Origin: Cupriavidus sp. P-10
GTDB taxonomy: Bacteria > Pseudomonadota > Gammaproteobacteria > Burkholderiales > Burkholderiaceae
NCBI RefSeq assembly: GCF_003402535.2
Contig: NZ_AP025171.1
Span: forward strand, 2,232,001-2,296,000
DNA length: 64,000 bases
Direction of reading: 5' to 3'
Part shown: positions 43,596 through 52,982 of the stretch, in pieces
Layout of the letters: each line of letters begins with the position of its first letter
How positions within the stretch are numbered: the stretch's first letter is position 1
Notes under the pieces: generated by a model
The model's input: only the letters and a program-made list of their open reading frames with translations
What the model was told of the DNA's origin: nothing
Databases searched by the model: none
Made by a program: the position numbers and the translations under genes

Positions 43596-44945
43596 TCAGA
43601 TCGCGCCGACCGGCTGTTCGTGCGTGACCTTCGGCCGCATATCCACCACGCGCCGTGCCTTGCCAACCGTGGTGCGCTCGATCCCGTCGGCCGCCACCAC
43701 CTGCACGCGCGTGGTCACGCCGACATAGGTCTTGATCTGGTCTTTCAGGTCACGCTCCAGCGCCGCCCGGTCGTCCGCCGACAGCGACGCGGACCGCTCC
43801 GGCCGCGCCTCGACCCGCACCTCCAGCTTGTCCAGGTGCCCGTCACGCGTCACCACCAGCTGGTACTGCGGCGCCAGCGCCGGCGCCTTCAGGATCAGTT
43901 CTTCGATCTGCGACGGGAACACGTTGACGCCGCGGATAATCAGCATGTCGTCCGAGCGCCCGGTGATCTTGCCGATCCGCCGCATCGACCGCGAAGTCGG
44001 CGGCAGCAACCGCGTCAGGTCGCGCGTGCGGTAGCGGATCACCGGCAGCGCTTCCTTGGTCAGGGAGGTGAACACCAGCTCGCCCTCGGAGCCGTCCGGC
44101 AACACCTCGCCGGTCACCGGGTCGATGATCTCGGCGTAGAAATGGTCTTCCCAGATCACGGGGCCATCCTTGCTCTCGATGCATTCGCACGCCACGCCCG
44201 GCCCCATCACTTCGGACAGGCCGTAGATGTCCACCGCGTCGATGCCAGCACGCGCCTCGATCTCCGCGCGCATCGCGTCGGTCCACGGCTCCGCGCCGAA
44301 GATGCCGACCTTCAGCGAGCTTTCGGACGGGTCCATGCCCTGGCGCTCCATCTCCTCGATCAGGTTCAGCATGTACGACGGCGTCACCATGATGATGTTG
44401 GGCTGGAACTCGCGGATCAGCTGTACCTGCTTCTCGGTCTGTCCGCCCGACATCGGGATCACCGTGCAGCCCGCCTTCTCGGCCCCGTAGTGTGCGCCCA
44501 GCCCGCCGGTGAACAGCCCGTAGCCATAGCTGACATGCACAAGGTCCCCGGCGCGGCCCCCGGCGGCGCGGATCGACCGCGCCACCACGCTGGCCCAGGT
44601 ATCGATGTCCTTCGCGGTATAGCCGACCACGGTCGGCTTGCCGGTGGTGCCGCTCGACGCATGCACGCGGGCCACCTGCTCGCGCGGCACCGCGAACATG
44701 CCGAAGGGGTAGTTGTCGCGCAGGTCCTGCTTGGTCAGGAACGGGAATTTCGACAGGTCCGACAGCGACTTCAGGTCGTCCGGATGCACCCCCGCTGCCT
44801 GGAACGCCTTGCGGTAATGCGGCACGTTGTCATAGGCATGGCGCACGCTCCATTTGAGCCGTTGCAGCTGCAGCGCCTGCAGTTCGTCGCGGCTGGCGCG
44901 CTCGATCGGCTCCAGCTCATTGGGGTTGGGGTTGCGTTGCACCAT
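43596..44945 (-). CDS. paaK: Phenylacetate-CoA ligase
   Basis: A 449-residue adenylate-forming enzyme that activates phenylacetate with ATP and CoA, the first step of the paa pathway. The P-loop-like motif VHASSGTTGKPTVVGYT, YGLSEVMGPG, and TGRSDDMLIIRGVNVFPSQI mark PaaK rather than other acyl-CoA ligases. It follows paaN by 72 bp on the same strand and is the most distal paa gene here. The paaI thioesterase gene that often sits between paaN and paaK is missing. Confidence 0.95.
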   Translation of the reverse strand: MVQRNPNPNELEPIERASRDELQALQLQRLKWSVRHAYDNVPHYRKAFQAAGVHPDDLKSLSDLSKFPFLTKQDLRDNYPFGMFAVPREQVARVHASSGTTGKPTVVGYTAKDIDTWASVVARSIRAAGGRAGDLVHVSYGYGLFTGGLGAHYGAEKAGCTVIPMSGGQTEKQVQLIREFQPNIIMVTPSYMLNLIEEMERQGMDPSESSLKVGIFGAEPWTDAMRAEIEARAGIDAVDIYGLSEVMGPGVACECIESKDGPVIWEDHFYAEIIDPVTGEVLPDGSEGELVFTSLTKEALPVIRYRTRDLTRLLPPTSRSMRRIGKITGRSDDMLIIRGVNVFPSQIEELILKAPALAPQYQLVVTRDGHLDKLEVRVEARPERSASLSADDRAALERDLKDQIKTYVGVTTRVQVVAADGIERTTVGKARRVVDMRPKVTHEQPVGAI

Positions 44946-45017
44946 TGTCTACTCCATCTCGTTATGATGGCGCCGCATGCGAAGGGGGCCGGCGCCGGGG
45001 TACTGCAAGCCTTGCGA

Positions 45018-46682
45018 TCAGATATGCGAGCGGCTCTGGACCACGCGGAAGCGGTTGGCGACGAAGGCGGCGTCCGACAGCGAAGCATTCGCGGCAGGGT
45101 TGGCGCCCGTGGCATGGAAATCGCTGAACGCGGCCGACTGGTTGACGAACACGCCGCCGGTCAGGTTGAGCGACAGCGCCACGCCGGCGTCTTCCGCGGC
45201 ATCGCGGATGCTTTCACTCACGCCGGCATCGGTGGTATAGGCCGACAGCGTCAGCGCGCCGTGCGTCTTCGCGCCGCGGTGGGCCAGCTCGATGCTGTGC
45301 GCGGTGCTGTCGGTCGCCACGACGAAGGAGATCGGGCCGAACAGTTCCTGCATGATCTTCGCCTCGTCGCAGGCATCGACCTTCAGCACCAGCGGCGTGC
45401 GGATGCGCGCCCCCGGAAACTCGGGATGCTCCAGCACGCGGCTGTCGGCAACGATTTCGCCCAGCGCGCGCGACGCTTCGATCCGTTCCACCACACCCTC
45501 GTTCTGGATCGCGCCGATCAGTTCCACCGCCTTGGCCGGATCCGCGGTCAGCTTGCTGACGGCCTCGCCGATCGCTGCGGCAACCTGGTCGAAGCTGACG
45601 CGCCCTTCCGGCGTATCGATGCCGTCCTTCGGCACGTAGATGTTCTGCGGCGCCGTGCACATCTGGCCCGAGTACAGCGACAGCGAGAAGGCGATATTGC
45701 GCACCATGCCCTTGAAGTCGGCGGTGGAGTCGATGACGATCTGGTTGACGCCAGCCTTCTCGGTGTACACCTGCGCCTGGTGCGCGTTGCGCTCCAGCCA
45801 GTCGCCATTGGCGGTGCTGCCGGTGAAGTCGATCAGGCGCACTTCCGGGCGCAGCGCCAGCTTCGACGCCATGCGTTCGCTCGGGTCGTTGGCCACCAGC
45901 GTGACGATATTCGGGTCGAAGCCGGCTTCTTCCAGCACTTCGCGTGCCACCTCGACGGTGATCGCCAGCGGCAGGATCGCGCCCGGGTGCGGCTTGACCA
46001 CCACCGCATTGCCGGTCGCCAGGCTGGCGAACAGGCCGGGATAGCCGTTCCAGGTCGGGAAGGTGCAGCAGCCGATCACCAGGCCCACGCCGCGCGGCAC
46101 CACGCTGTAGCGCTTTTCCATGCGCAGCGGTTCGTTCTTGCCTTGCGGCTTTTCCCACGTGGCTTGCTTCGGGATGCGGCGCAGTTCGTCCCAGGCATAG
46201 GCCACGGCTTCCAGGCCACGGTCCTGTGCGTGCGGGCCGCCGGCCTGGAAGGCCATCATGAAGGCCTGGCCGGTGGTGTGCATGACGGCGTAGGCGATCT
46301 CGAAGCTGCGGCGGTTCAGGCGCTGCAGGATCTCCAGCGATACACCGACCCAAGCTTCCGGGCCTGCCTTGCGCCAGGCAGGCATGCCCCTGGCAACGCC
46401 GGCAAAGAGCTGGTCAAGGTCGGGCCTGGGGTACGTAACACCCAGCTCCGGGCCGTAAGGCGAGACTTCCTTGCCCGCCTGGCCGACGGTGCCCGGCTGC
46501 GACAGCGCGAAGGGTTGGTTCAGGCGGGCTTCGAAGGCGGCCTTGCCGTCGGTGTTGGCGGTTTCGCCATAGACCCTGGGGCTCGGCATTTCAGTGAACG
46601 GGCTCCAGTAGCCGCGCGTGGCGATGGCTTGGGTGGCTTGTTCCAGCAGCGCCTGGTGGCGTTCGAAAAACGGATGGGACAC
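45018..46682 (-). CDS. paaN: Phenylacetic acid degradation protein PaaN (aldehyde dehydrogenase)
   Basis: A 554-residue ALDH-superfamily protein of the PaaN type. The family opening MSHPFFERHQALLEQATQAI is clear, and the nucleophile lies in YSGQMCTAPQNIYVP. It lacks the C-terminal hydratase domain of bifunctional E. coli PaaZ, so only the aldehyde-oxidising half is present. It oxidises the semialdehyde formed on ring opening of oxepin-CoA; a separate hydrolase would be needed from elsewhere in the genome. It lies 76 bp after paaE on the same strand. Confidence 0.92.
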   Translation of the reverse strand: MSHPFFERHQALLEQATQAIATRGYWSPFTEMPSPRVYGETANTDGKAAFEARLNQPFALSQPGTVGQAGKEVSPYGPELGVTYPRPDLDQLFAGVARGMPAWRKAGPEAWVGVSLEILQRLNRRSFEIAYAVMHTTGQAFMMAFQAGGPHAQDRGLEAVAYAWDELRRIPKQATWEKPQGKNEPLRMEKRYSVVPRGVGLVIGCCTFPTWNGYPGLFASLATGNAVVVKPHPGAILPLAITVEVAREVLEEAGFDPNIVTLVANDPSERMASKLALRPEVRLIDFTGSTANGDWLERNAHQAQVYTEKAGVNQIVIDSTADFKGMVRNIAFSLSLYSGQMCTAPQNIYVPKDGIDTPEGRVSFDQVAAAIGEAVSKLTADPAKAVELIGAIQNEGVVERIEASRALGEIVADSRVLEHPEFPGARIRTPLVLKVDACDEAKIMQELFGPISFVVATDSTAHSIELAHRGAKTHGALTLSAYTTDAGVSESIRDAAEDAGVALSLNLTGGVFVNQSAAFSDFHATGANPAANASLSDAAFVANRFRVVQSRSHI

Positions 46683-46758
46683 GGCTTGCTCCGGGGGCGA
46701 AATTAAATCTGGGTATTGGGGATGGCAGGAAACGATGGCAGGAAACGCTTCAGGTGCT

Positions 46759-47835
46759 TCAGGTTTCCTGGTCGAAGTCGATCACCAGCTTGTCGCTGAC
46801 GGCGTAGCTCTGGCAGCTGAGGATGAAGCCGCGCGCGACTTCGTAGTCTTCCAGCGCGAAATTGACGTCCATGTCGACCTCGCCTTCGATTCGCTTGCAG
46901 CGGCAGGTCGAGCAGACCCCGCCCTTGCACGAGTACGGCAGCTCGATGCCCTGCGCCAGCGCGGCGTCGAGCACGGTTTCCTTGTTCTTTTCCAGCGTGA
47001 AGGAGCGGGTGCGGCCGTCCTGGATCACGGTCACTTCGCACTGCTGCTGGCCCACCTGCTTGTGCGCATGCGCGGCGGGCCGCGCCGACGGGATGCTGGT
47101 GGCAAACAGCTCGCGCTTGATGCGGGTCTTGTCGACGCCGTTGTCGAGCAGCGCCTGCGAGACTTCTTCCATCATCGAGTGCGGGCCGCAGATAAAGGCA
47201 ACGTCGATATCCTGCGGCTTGACCCAGTGCTTGAGCAGCGCGTTGACCTTGTCGCCGTCGATGCGGCCGTTGAACAGGTCGATGTCGAGCTGCTCGCGGC
47301 TAAGCACGAACACCAGGTTGAAGCGCTGCAGGTAGGTGTCCTTCAGGTCTTCCAGCTCTTCCTTGAACAGCACCGACGACGACGCGCGGTTGCCGTAGAA
47401 CAGCGTGAAGCGGCTGTCCGGCTCCGCCTGCAACGTGGTCTTGATGATCGACAGCATCGGCGTGATGCCGCTGCCGGCGGCGAACGCGACGTAGTGCTTC
47501 GCATGCGTGGCGGACAGCGGCACGTGGAAATGGCCCGACGGCGCCATCACTTCCAGTTTCATGCCGGGCTGCAGCTGCTCGTTGGCCCAGTTGGAGAACA
47601 GCCCGCCGTCGACGCGCTTGATCGCCACGCGCAGCTGTTCGTCCTGCACTGCCGAGCAGATCGAATACGAGCGGCGCACGTCCTCGCCATCGATGCCGGT
47701 GCGCAGCGTCAGGTGCTGGCCCTGCACGTAGCGGTAGGTGTCGGACAGTTCGTCCGGGACGGTGAAGGTCACGGCCACCGCGTCGCGGGTTTCGCGCGTG
47801 ACCGAGGCCACCGTCAGTTCATGGAATTTGCTCAT
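46759..47835 (-). CDS. paaE: Phenylacetyl-CoA epoxidase reductase subunit PaaE
   Basis: A 358-residue reductase with domains in the order FAD barrel (RRSYSICSAV), NAD(P) domain (FAAGSGITPMLSIIKTTL) and C-terminal 2Fe-2S ferredoxin (LPYSCKGGVCSTCRCKRIEG, ending LSCQSYAV). It feeds electrons from NADPH to the PaaABC oxygenase. This order is the reverse of the ferredoxin-first reductase at 1683-2693. The gene is 17 bp downstream of paaD. Confidence 0.95.
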   Translation of the reverse strand: MSKFHELTVASVTRETRDAVAVTFTVPDELSDTYRYVQGQHLTLRTGIDGEDVRRSYSICSAVQDEQLRVAIKRVDGGLFSNWANEQLQPGMKLEVMAPSGHFHVPLSATHAKHYVAFAAGSGITPMLSIIKTTLQAEPDSRFTLFYGNRASSSVLFKEELEDLKDTYLQRFNLVFVLSREQLDIDLFNGRIDGDKVNALLKHWVKPQDIDVAFICGPHSMMEEVSQALLDNGVDKTRIKRELFATSIPSARPAAHAHKQVGQQQCEVTVIQDGRTRSFTLEKNKETVLDAALAQGIELPYSCKGGVCSTCRCKRIEGEVDMDVNFALEDYEVARGFILSCQSYAVSDKLVIDFDQET

Positions 47836-47852
47836 CTCCCCACCTTTCCTTC

Positions 47853-48368
47853 TCAGTGAGCCTTGAAGTAGTCGAACGGCTCTTTGCAGTCGCCGCAGCG
47901 GTACAGTGCCTTGCACGCGGTCGACCCGAACTGGCTGACCAGCCGCGTATGGCGCGAGCCGCAGTGCGGGCAGGCCACCACCAGAGCAGGCGATGCCTTC
48001 CGGCTGATGCCGCTGATGTCGATCACCTGCTGCGCCGGAGGCGCAATGCCGTAGCCGCTCAGGCTGGCCTTGCCGCGCGGCGTCATCCAGTCGGTCGTCC
48101 AGGCTGGCGCCAGACGGGTCTGCACGCGCACGTTGTTCACGCCGCGTGCGGCCAGCGCATTTTCGATGCCGGTACGGATCATCGTCATGGCCGGGCAGCC
48201 GGAATAGGTCGGCGTGATGGTGACGACACAGGTGCCATCCAGCCAGGCCACGTCGCGCACGATGCCGAGATCGACCACGGAAATCACCGGAATTTCAGGA
48301 TCGGGAACGGTATCGAGCCACGACCAGACCTGTTCGAGTGCGGGGCGTGACAGCGCTTGCGCGGTCAT
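47853..48368 (-). CDS. paaD: Phenylacetyl-CoA epoxidase assembly protein PaaD
   Basis: A 171-residue MIP18/SufT-like (DUF59) protein: DTVPDPEIPVISVVDLGIVR and TPTYSGCPAMTMIRTGIE are the conserved parts. A C-terminal zinc-ribbon-like segment, CPHCGSRHTRLVSQFGST then YRCGDCKEP, carries two Cys pairs. It is needed to mature the iron centres of the epoxidase. It starts at ATG 48368, 5 bp after the paaC stop. Confidence 0.93.
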   Translation of the reverse strand: MTAQALSRPALEQVWSWLDTVPDPEIPVISVVDLGIVRDVAWLDGTCVVTITPTYSGCPAMTMIRTGIENALAARGVNNVRVQTRLAPAWTTDWMTPRGKASLSGYGIAPPAQQVIDISGISRKASPALVVACPHCGSRHTRLVSQFGSTACKALYRCGDCKEPFDYFKAH

Positions 48369-48373
48369 GATGC

Positions 48374-49123
48374 TCACCACTGCGCGCCGGGATAGGCGCG
48401 CTGCAGGAACTGCATTTCGGCCAGAAGGTAGCCGAGGTGTTCGGTATGACGGCCGTGGCGGCCGCCGCTCTGCGCCCACTGGCCGGCGGGCATACGCAGC
48501 CTGGCTTCTTCCAGGACCTCGCCGACATGGCGCTGCCATGGCTCAGCCAGCTTCGCAGGATCGGGGATCACGCCTTCGCGCACCAGTGCGGCCTCGGCCG
48601 CATCGGCCTCGAACAATTCGCCGGTGAACATCCACAGGTCGTCGAAGGCATCCTGCATGCGGCGATGGCTTTCCTCGGTGCCATCGCCCAGGCGCACCAC
48701 CAGGTCGGCGCTGCGGCGCACGTGGTAGGTGACTTCCTTGAGCGACTTGGCGGCGATCTCTGCGATGCGCGCATCGGTCGAACGCTGCAGCGCTTCGAGC
48801 TGGAAGTAGTGCCACGTATCGAACAGGAACTGGCGCGCCAGCGTATCGGCATAGCTGCCGTTGGGCTGCTCCACCAGCAGCAGGTTGCGGAACTGGTGCG
48901 CGTCGCGCAGGTAGGCGAGCTGGTCGGCGGTGCGGCCGGCGCCCTCCACTTCGGCGGCATAGCCCAGCCACAGGCGGGTCTGGCCGACCAGGTCGAGCGC
49001 GACGTTGGTCAGCGCGATGTCCTCTTCCAGCGCGGGGCCATGGCCGCACCATTCCGACAGGCGCTGGCCAAGCACCAGCGTGGAATCGCCAAGGCGCAGC
49101 AAAAATTCGAGCTTGTTGTCCAT
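48374..49123 (-). CDS. paaC: Phenylacetyl-CoA epoxidase structural subunit PaaC
   Basis: A 249-residue ferritin-like helical protein, homologous to PaaA but without a functional diiron site. It forms the structural scaffold of the PaaAC heterodimer. Family features include LRLGDSTLVLGQRLSEWCGH and HYFQLEALQRSTDARIAEIA. The gene lies 13 bp after paaB. Confidence 0.93.
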   Translation of the reverse strand: MDNKLEFLLRLGDSTLVLGQRLSEWCGHGPALEEDIALTNVALDLVGQTRLWLGYAAEVEGAGRTADQLAYLRDAHQFRNLLLVEQPNGSYADTLARQFLFDTWHYFQLEALQRSTDARIAEIAAKSLKEVTYHVRRSADLVVRLGDGTEESHRRMQDAFDDLWMFTGELFEADAAEAALVREGVIPDPAKLAEPWQRHVGEVLEEARLRMPAGQWAQSGGRHGRHTEHLGYLLAEMQFLQRAYPGAQW

Positions 49124-49136
49124 GGTCCGGGCCGTA

Positions 49137-49418
49137 TCAGATGTGCTTGACCGCTTCCGGCATCGGGAAGAACGTCGGGTGGCGGTAGACCTTGCTGTTG
49201 GCGGGTTCGAACAGCGGGCCCTTGTCGCCGGGGCTGCTGGCCATCACGTCGCCGGCCTTCACCACCCAGACGCTGACGCCTTCATTGCGGCGCGTGTAGA
49301 CGTCGCGGGCGTTGTTGATCGCCATTTCGCCGTCCGGCGCGTGCAGGCTGCCCACGTGCTTGTGGGCCAGGCCGTGCTGGCTGCGGATAAAGATCTCCCA
49401 AAGCGGCCACTCTTTCAT
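49137..49418 (-). CDS. paaB: Phenylacetyl-CoA epoxidase subunit PaaB
   Basis: A 93-residue protein, starting MKEWPLWEIFIRSQHGLAHK, that matches the whole of PaaB including HVGSLHAPDGEMAINNARDV and the C-terminal YRHPTFFPMPEAV. PaaB bridges the PaaAC dimers in the epoxidase complex. The gene lies 56 bp after paaA. Confidence 0.95.
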   Translation of the reverse strand: MKEWPLWEIFIRSQHGLAHKHVGSLHAPDGEMAINNARDVYTRRNEGVSVWVVKAGDVMASSPGDKGPLFEPANSKVYRHPTFFPMPEAVKHI

Positions 49419-49474
49419 GGCAACCTCCTGTGTAAAGCGAATCGATGTAGGGGCGGCGCGCTGCGCCGCGGGGA

Positions 49475-50470
49475 TCAGGCTGCGGCTTGCTGCGCCTGCG
49501 GGGCCTGCTTTTGGGCGTGGGCCACCAGCGCGTCGCGGAACCATGCGCCGTCGTCCCAGGCCTTGACGCGGGTGCGCAGGCGGTCGCGGTTGCACGGGCC
49601 GTTGCCCTGGATCACGTTGTAGAACTCGGACCAGTCGATCTCGCCGAAGTCATGGTGGCCGCGTTCCGCGTTCCACTTCAATTCGGGATCGGGAATGGTC
49701 AGGCCGAGGTATTCGGCCTGCGGCACGGTCTGGTCGACCATCTTCTGGCGCAGCTCGTCGTTGGAGAACAGCTTGATGCGCCATTGCATCGATTGCGCGC
49801 TGTTGGGCGAATCGCCGTCGGACGGGCCGAACATCATCAGCGCGGGCCACCACCAGCGATTGAGCGCGTCCTGCGCCATCTGCTTCTGCTCGGGCGTGCC
49901 GTTGCACAGCTTCAGCAGGATGTCGTAGCCCTGGCGCTGGTGGAACGACTCTTCCTTGCACACGCGCACCATGGCGCGCGCATACGGGCCGTACGAGCAG
50001 CGACACAGCGGCACCTGGTTGATGATGGCCGAGCCATCGACCAGCCAGCCGATCATGCCGATATCGGCCCAGGACAGCGTGGGGTAATTGAAGATGCTGG
50101 AATACTTGGCCTTGCCCGAATGCAGATCGCCCAGCATCTGGTCGCGCGACACGCCCAGCGTTTCCGCCGCGCTGTACAGATAGAGGCCGTGGCCGGCTTC
50201 GTCCTGGATCTTGGCCAGCAGCACGGCCTTGCGCTCCAGCGTGGGCGCACGGGTAACCCAGTTTCCTTCCGGCAGCTGGCCGACGATTTCAGAATGCGCG
50301 TGCTGCGAGATCTGGCGGACCAGGGTCTTGCGGTAAGCCTCGGGCATCCAGTCCTTGGCCTCGATCTTGATCCCTTCGTCCACACGTGCCTGGAACGCGC
50401 GTTCCTGCGGGTCCATCTCTTCCATCGCGCGGAGCCTTGTTGCTCCCGTCTCCACCAGCTGTGCGTACAT
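49475..50470 (-). CDS. paaA: Phenylacetyl-CoA epoxidase catalytic subunit PaaA
   Basis: From ATG 50470 the product is 331 residues. Two diiron E-x2-H motifs are visible: [13 protein letters not shown] (E91, H94) and [11 protein letters not shown]. It converts phenylacetyl-CoA to the 1,2-epoxide with O2. It is the first gene of the paaABCDE-paaN-paaK operon and is divergent from paaX across a promoter region with a strong inverted repeat. Confidence 0.96.
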   Translation of the reverse strand: MYAQLVETGATRLRAMEEMDPQERAFQARVDEGIKIEAKDWMPEAYRKTLVRQISQHAHSEIVGQLPEGNWVTRAPTLERKAVLLAKIQDEAGHGLYLYSAAETLGVSRDQMLGDLHSGKAKYSSIFNYPTLSWADIGMIGWLVDGSAIINQVPLCRCSYGPYARAMVRVCKEESFHQRQGYDILLKLCNGTPEQKQMAQDALNRWWWPALMMFGPSDGDSPNSAQSMQWRIKLFSNDELRQKMVDQTVPQAEYLGLTIPDPELKWNAERGHHDFGEIDWSEFYNVIQGNGPCNRDRLRTRVKAWDDGAWFRDALVAHAQKQAPQAQQAAA

Positions 50471-50538
50471 GCCTGCTCCGCTTTTGTAGGGGTCCCGCTC
50501 GGGGTCTTGATTTGCGTCAATTGCGTCAGTTGCAATGC

Positions 50539-50586
50539 ATGGTAGTGATACAATTTGATTCAAGCAATCGACGAATGTGTATCACT
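50539..50586. promoter_or_regulatory. paaA promoter and candidate PaaX operator
   Basis: AGTGATAC (50544-50551) and GTATCACT (50579-50586) form perfect 8-bp inverted arms 27 bp apart. On the minus strand -35 TTGCTT (50562-50567), 17 bp and -10 TACCAT (50539-50544) drive paaA, so the arms bracket the promoter. TGATTC, the core I recall for PaaX sites, occurs between the arms. Repression relieved by phenylacetyl-CoA is the expected control. Confidence 0.65.
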
Positions 50587-50599
50587 TTCAGGACCCGCG

Positions 50600-51523
50600 A
50601 TGGCGACCTCCCCTGACGCAGAACAGCCCTCCCCGCGCATCGCCCGGCTGGCGCGCGGCCTCAAGCTGGGCGCCAACTCCCTGCTGGTGACGCTGTACGG
50701 CGACCTGGTGGCGCCGCGGCCGCAGGCGGTGTGGCTGGGGAGCCTGATCCGCCTCGCGGCGCCATTCGGCATCAATGACCGGCTGGTGCGCACGGCCACT
50801 TTCCGCCTGACTGCAGACGACTGGCTGGCCGCCACCAGGATCGGGCGGCGCAGCTACTACGGACTGTCGGAAGCCGGCCTGCAACGCGTGTTGCACGCCG
50901 GCAAGCGCATCTATGCGGGCGAAGCGCAGGAGTGGGATGGCCGCTGGACGCTGGTGATGGTGCGCGGTGACGTTCGCGCCACTGTGCGGCAGAAGCTGAA
51001 GCGGGAATTGCTGTGGGAGGGCTTTGGCGCGATCGCGCCGGGGGTGATGGCGCATCCCAATGCGGACCTTGGGTCGCTGCGCGAGATCATCCAGTCAGCG
51101 CGTGCGCAGGACTATGTGGCGGTGATGGAGGCGAGCAGCCTGGAGGCGTTCTCGCTGCGGCCGCTGCAGGCGCTGATGCACCAGACGTTCAAGCTGGGCG
51201 ACGTGGCCGACGCGTGGCAGGCCTTGTTGAGACGCTTTTCACCGCTGGCCGATGAAGCGGCGGAGTTGGCGCCAGTGGATGCCTTCTTCGTGCGGACGCT
51301 GCTGGTGCATGAATACCGGCGCGTGCTGCTGCGCGATCCCAACCTGCCGGAGGCGCTGCTGCCGCAGGATTGGCCGGGGCGGACGGCGCGGGGGATGTGC
51401 AGTGGGATGTATGGGGCGTTATTGGAGGGAAGCGAGGAATACCTGCACGGGGTGGTGGAGGTGGCGGATGGAGGGCTGGCCGATGCGTCGAATAAATTGC
51501 GCAGGCGGTTCAAGCACGCCTGA
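50600..51523 (+). CDS. paaX: Phenylacetic acid catabolism transcriptional repressor PaaX-like
   Basis: A 307-residue PaaX-family protein. An N-terminal winged helix (SLLVTLYGDLVAPRPQAVWL to NDRLVRTATFRLTADDWL) precedes the central and C-terminal PaaX domains (RRSYYGLSEAGLQRV; HEYRRVLLRDPNLPEALLP). PaaX binds phenylacetyl-CoA. ATG 50600 puts the gene just downstream of the paired arms described above; an ATG or ATT-type start further upstream would lie on the operator. Divergent from paaA. Confidence 0.92.
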   Translation: MATSPDAEQPSPRIARLARGLKLGANSLLVTLYGDLVAPRPQAVWLGSLIRLAAPFGINDRLVRTATFRLTADDWLAATRIGRRSYYGLSEAGLQRVLHAGKRIYAGEAQEWDGRWTLVMVRGDVRATVRQKLKRELLWEGFGAIAPGVMAHPNADLGSLREIIQSARAQDYVAVMEASSLEAFSLRPLQALMHQTFKLGDVADAWQALLRRFSPLADEAAELAPVDAFFVRTLLVHEYRRVLLRDPNLPEALLPQDWPGRTARGMCSGMYGALLEGSEEYLHGVVEVADGGLADASNKLRRRFKHA

Positions 51524-51550
51524 CACCCCCACGCAGCCCCGCGGTTTGCT

Positions 51551-51576
51551 CCCCTCTCCAGCGCGCGGGAGAGGGG
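51551..51576. repeat. Dispersed palindromic repeat copy
   Basis: CCCCTCTCC (51551-51559) and GGAGAGGGG (51568-51576) around an 8-base GC spacer, preceded by GGTTTGCT as at 43532. It lies in the 94-bp convergent gap between paaX and boxA and may serve as a two-way terminator. Confidence 0.7.
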
Positions 51577-51617
51577 CGCGTTTGCGAGGGGTGGTGGTAC
51601 TAGCGCAGGCCTCCGCT

Positions 51618-52898
51618 TCAGTACGTCTCCAGATGCAGCCGCCCGTCCCGCCTCAGCCCTTCAGCGAGCGATTCCCAATGCAATCCCGCCTGCTGCGCCA
51701 CGTCCCGCAGCGCCAGCACCACGCCCTCCTCCATGCTCTTCAGCCCGCAGACATAGAAGTACGTATCCGGTGAAGCCAGCAGCGCCGCGAGATCCGCCGC
51801 GCGCTCGCGCATCAGGTCCTGCACATAGCGCTTGGGGCTCCCCGGCGTGCGCGAGAACGCCAGGTTGATGTCGATGAAATCCTTGGGCAAGTTCTGCAGC
51901 GGCCCGAAGTACGGCAACTCTTCCTTGCTGCGCGCGCCAAAGAACAGCATCAGCTTGCCGCCATCGAACCTGCCGGCCTTGCGCAAGCGGCGACGCCATT
52001 CCGTCATCGCCCGCATCGGCGCGCTGCCGGTGCCCGTGCAGATCATCACGATATTCGAGCGCGGGTGGTTGGGCATCAGGAAGCTGGCGCCGAACGGTCC
52101 GATCACTTCCACCTTTTCGCCCACCTTCAGGTCGCACATGTAGTTCGATCCGACGCCGCGCACGGGATTGCCGTGGTGGTCCTGCAGCACGCGCTTGATG
52201 GTCAGCGACAGGTTGTTGTAGCCCGGCCGCTCGCCGTTGCGCGCGCTGGCGATGGAGTACTGGCGCGCGTGGTGCGGCCGGCCGCTGGCGTCGGTGCCCG
52301 GCGGCACGATGCCGATCGACTGGCCCTCAAGCACCGGGAACGGCGTCGCGCCGAAGTCCAGCACGATGTGGTGCGTGTCGTATTCACGGCCGACATCGGT
52401 CACGCGCACATTGCCGGTCACCGTGGCGGTAATGGTCTTGTTCGCGGACTTGGCGCCATAGACATTGGTGTAGGCATGGGCGGCGGACCACGGCGGTACG
52501 GTGGCGCCGTAGCGCGCGCTGTTAAAGGCATCTTCGCCGGTGCCGGCAAGCGGCGACGTGGCGGGAATCTCCGGCGCCGCGGTCTGCGTCCCGGCGCCGG
52601 GTGCCAGGTCGGCCAGCTGCTCGGGCGAGAGCTCTGCGGGCAGCGTGTCCCAGGTCAGCTGCTCTTCGATGCTGTAGACGCGCAGCTTCGGCATGTCGCG
52701 CCAGTTGTCGATCGAGCCGGTCGGACACGGGGAAATGCAGGCCATGCACAGGTTGCACTTGTCGGCATCGACCACGTAGTTGCGCGAATCGTGCGTGATC
52801 GCGCCCACCGGGCAGGTGGCTTCGCAGGTGTTGCAGCGGATGCAGATCTCGGGATCGATCAGGTGCTGCTTGATGACTTGAATTTCTGCCATGTCCAT
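51618..52898 (-). CDS. boxA: Benzoyl-CoA 2,3-epoxidase reductase component BoxA
   Basis: A 426-residue protein. Two 4Fe-4S clusters are ligated near the N-terminus ([12 protein letters not shown] and [12 protein letters not shown]), followed by a linker and an FAD/NADPH ferredoxin-reductase module ([37 protein letters not shown]). BoxA passes electrons to BoxB. It is the last gene of the boxCBA operon, 141 bp after boxB, with a palindromic repeat in that gap. Confidence 0.95.
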   Translation of the reverse strand: MDMAEIQVIKQHLIDPEICIRCNTCEATCPVGAITHDSRNYVVDADKCNLCMACISPCPTGSIDNWRDMPKLRVYSIEEQLTWDTLPAELSPEQLADLAPGAGTQTAAPEIPATSPLAGTGEDAFNSARYGATVPPWSAAHAYTNVYGAKSANKTITATVTGNVRVTDVGREYDTHHIVLDFGATPFPVLEGQSIGIVPPGTDASGRPHHARQYSIASARNGERPGYNNLSLTIKRVLQDHHGNPVRGVGSNYMCDLKVGEKVEVIGPFGASFLMPNHPRSNIVMICTGTGSAPMRAMTEWRRRLRKAGRFDGGKLMLFFGARSKEELPYFGPLQNLPKDFIDINLAFSRTPGSPKRYVQDLMRERAADLAALLASPDTYFYVCGLKSMEEGVVLALRDVAQQAGLHWESLAEGLRRDGRLHLETY

Positions 52899-52982
52899 GG
52901 CGGTCTCCGCAGGATGAGTGGCGCTCGGGGTAAGGGTCGTTGATGCGGCCGCACTCGATCGAGACGCCTGCCCTCTCCCCGG

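Noticed and set aside
45018..46682. Bifunctional PaaZ (dehydrogenase plus oxepin-CoA hydrolase)
   Set aside because: The protein ends after the aldehyde dehydrogenase domain at 554 residues; no hydratase domain follows.
43344..46706. Very long open frame of 1,120 codons on the plus strand opposite paaK and paaN
   Set aside because: It is the antisense of two clear genes. Its protein is Arg/His/Gln-rich low-complexity sequence with no domain, as expected for a shadow frame in high-GC DNA.
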